A stretch of 64,000 nucleotides of DNA from positions 6,998,886 to 7,062,885 of the forward strand of contig NC_088789.1 in NCBI RefSeq assembly GCF_949628265.1. The letters are read 5' to 3'. A program made the position numbers and the translations under genes. Origin of the DNA: Cloeon dipterum. Its lineage: Eukaryota > Arthropoda > Insecta > Ephemeroptera > Baetidae. The notes under the pieces are model-generated. The model was not told where the DNA came from, did not search any database, and worked only from the letters and a program-made list of their open reading frames with translations. Positions within the stretch are counted from its first letter, which is position 1. Each line of letters opens with the position of its first letter. Below are positions 62,269 through 64,000 of this stretch, piece after piece.

Positions 62269-64000
62269 ATCGAAGGTAGGGTTGAAACCTACACAAAAAT
62301 CATCCAATTAATTTAATTAGTTTCTGCATCGAGAATTATAATTCAGGATTGTTATTTTCTTGAGAAAAGTAATTGAATGCCATCGTTTCCGATTGAAATG
62401 GAAGTGATAAAGGGGGAGCAAATCAAAAAATTTCCAGAAAACAAGCCTTGAGATCTGCACGTAATCCACATTAAAATCCAGAAAAATATCCTTCTTCTTA
62501 TTCCTGGCCGCTGCTAGCAATAAATATTGCACGCATTGCGCGCAGTTTGGACAAATCTGTATAATCTTCTGCCCGTGTTTCCGACGCTGTGTATAACAAA
62601 CAGGTCTATTTGTGATTCTTGTCCTTGGAAGTAATCTTGATTGTTACAAGGGTCCTGTTGTTTTGAGCTCTATTGCAAAATCACGCTGTTTATTTTCGGG
62701 AGTTTTCCGTTCTATGGTGATATTATGAATTATCTTGTTGTTTTTGGATACAAATTCCATTAATGAAACTCTGAGATGGAGAAATAGTCTCCCACACTAT
62801 CAAAATCAATCTGTTTATTCTGTTTATCTCTTTTACAGCGAATTTGGCCAGATTTATGTGAAGACTTAACAATTTTTACTGCTATGTAATAAAACATTTA
62901 AACTGGATTTGCGGTTAAGAGCGAAAATTTGAAGAGAACAATTAATACCGCATATATTCGTTCTATACTTCAGCAGTAATTTGCCAGCAACACAAAATTC
63001 CCGCCGCAATGTTTGCTGTAATCATGTTTGAATCACTAGTCACTGCAGAGCAAGATGAAAAAAGAGAAGGAAAAGCGATGCAATCTCGTGAAACCATGCC
63101 TACAAACACAAAATAATGCCTTACCATATTGGTTTTCAAAAAATAAAAACCTTTCAATGTTAATTAATTTTGTTGCCATGGTCCAATTTGTTCCGTTCTC
63201 TAATACGAATTTCCTCTTCGCTGATTTGTTTCATTAGGGGGAACGCATTAAATAAAACGTTCAACAAAAATGTATTTTTGCGGTCAGGAAGTATCATTTT
63301 ATTCTCGTCTGAATATTTTTATTTTACGTTTAATTCTTAATTTTATAAAATCGTCTAAGTTTTGCTTCCACGCAAAGCATTAGTCCCAGACTGTTTTCAG
63401 TAGAAAAATAATCGCTAAGCAAGACACGAGCCGGTCAATCCTATTTGTTTATTTGCTCGAAAGGCGCATCGCTGGCTGGCGGTGGAACATGGGGCTTAAG
63501 CGGAGCATTAAAATTTTTGTGTTCCCTGCGCGATTTGTAGGGCGTCGGGCCCTCTCCAACTTACAAATGTATTCAGCCCGTCCGTGAATACACATGTAAA
63601 GCAGGGTGTTCAATAATTGCTTGCGATAGTTGGTCACATGTCCTTCGGAGGGGGAACGCCTTTGTCGTGAAAAATGTGACTTGGGCAGAAAGCCGGACAA
63701 AATTAATTACCGCAGTGACGGCCATCTTGGCCGACACGTGCGCCAAATGATGCAGAAATTGGCAATCGCACGCCGCGGCGGAAAGTGACGACTTGACGAG
63801 CCGCTCACGCACATACAGACATAGAGATACGAGATTTGAGTTGAGCGCTGAACGTGGCTTTTGTCAATGAAATGGAGCCAGGATTTTGCAACAGCCACGT
63901 GCTCGCACAGAACCTTCATGCTGAGTTTGAGTAGCCTGCAAAAATGTAATACATTATCTAACACTCGCAGAATGCAAAACATGCGCAGATTACAGCATCA

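Larger units (their letters stand above)
58433..64000. other. Non-coding region to the end of the window, no gene recognised
   Basis: AT-rich with a GC-rich block at 60.5-61.1 kb that includes (GGC)n and (GA)n tracts. No exon or RNA gene was recognised. A diverged repeat-rich stretch lies at about 61.8-62.3 kb. Confidence 0.4.

Noticed and set aside
1..64000. CRISPR arrays, rRNA genes, spliceosomal RNA genes or bacterial-type operons
   Set aside because: No regularly spaced repeats, rRNA or snRNA signatures were seen, and all recognised genes are split eukaryotic genes.

Overview
The window looks like nuclear DNA of an arthropod, most likely an insect. It holds four multi-exon genes with GT-AG introns, many of them only about 48 to 60 nt long. 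One is the ecdysteroid-pathway nuclear receptor Hr4 with its characteristic DNA-binding domain. Another encodes an ionotropic-receptor-type channel subunit. The fragment of a jockey/CR1-like LINE also fits an insect. I cannot name the species from sequence alone. Exon models were built by hand from reading frames, splice consensus and protein family knowledge. Each of the four models sums to a whole number of codons.

Layout. Positions 1-12495 hold no coding region I can support, apart from a 149-bp fold-back element at 9174-9322 and one copy of a dispersed repeat at 9783-9891. Positions 12496-30187 are gene-dense. On the + strand is a SKI2/SKIV2L (twister) RNA helicase (12496-18059, 15 exons). 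Tail to tail with it on the - strand is an ionotropic receptor gene (18094-20520, 9 exons), with only 34 nt between the two stop codons. Divergent from that is a + strand gene for a type I membrane protein with leucine-rich repeats (21348-23322, 4 exons). Convergent with that is Hr4 on the - strand (25702-30182, 14 coding exons). The opposed polyadenylation signals of the last two genes lie within 50 bp of each other.

Positions 30188-64000 are almost gene-free. They hold microsatellites, a 5'-truncated LINE (about 42425-43700, - strand), a possible LTR remnant, candidate small elements with TGTCAGGG ends and a few dispersed repeats. Given the orientation of Hr4, much of this stretch may be its 5' untranslated exons, introns and control DNA, but nothing in the sequence proves it.

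The four genes do not form a pathway. SKI2 acts in cytoplasmic 3'-5' mRNA decay with the exosome, the receptor in chemosensation or related sensing, the LRR protein at the cell surface, and Hr4 in steroid-timed transcription. The most unusual items are a compact GC-rich folded element in the presumed Hr4 3' UTR (25228-25309), several mini-introns that are multiples of three with no stop codon, a SKI2 gene that appears to lack its usual N-terminal region, and an 81-nt alternative acceptor just before the Hr4 zinc fingers.
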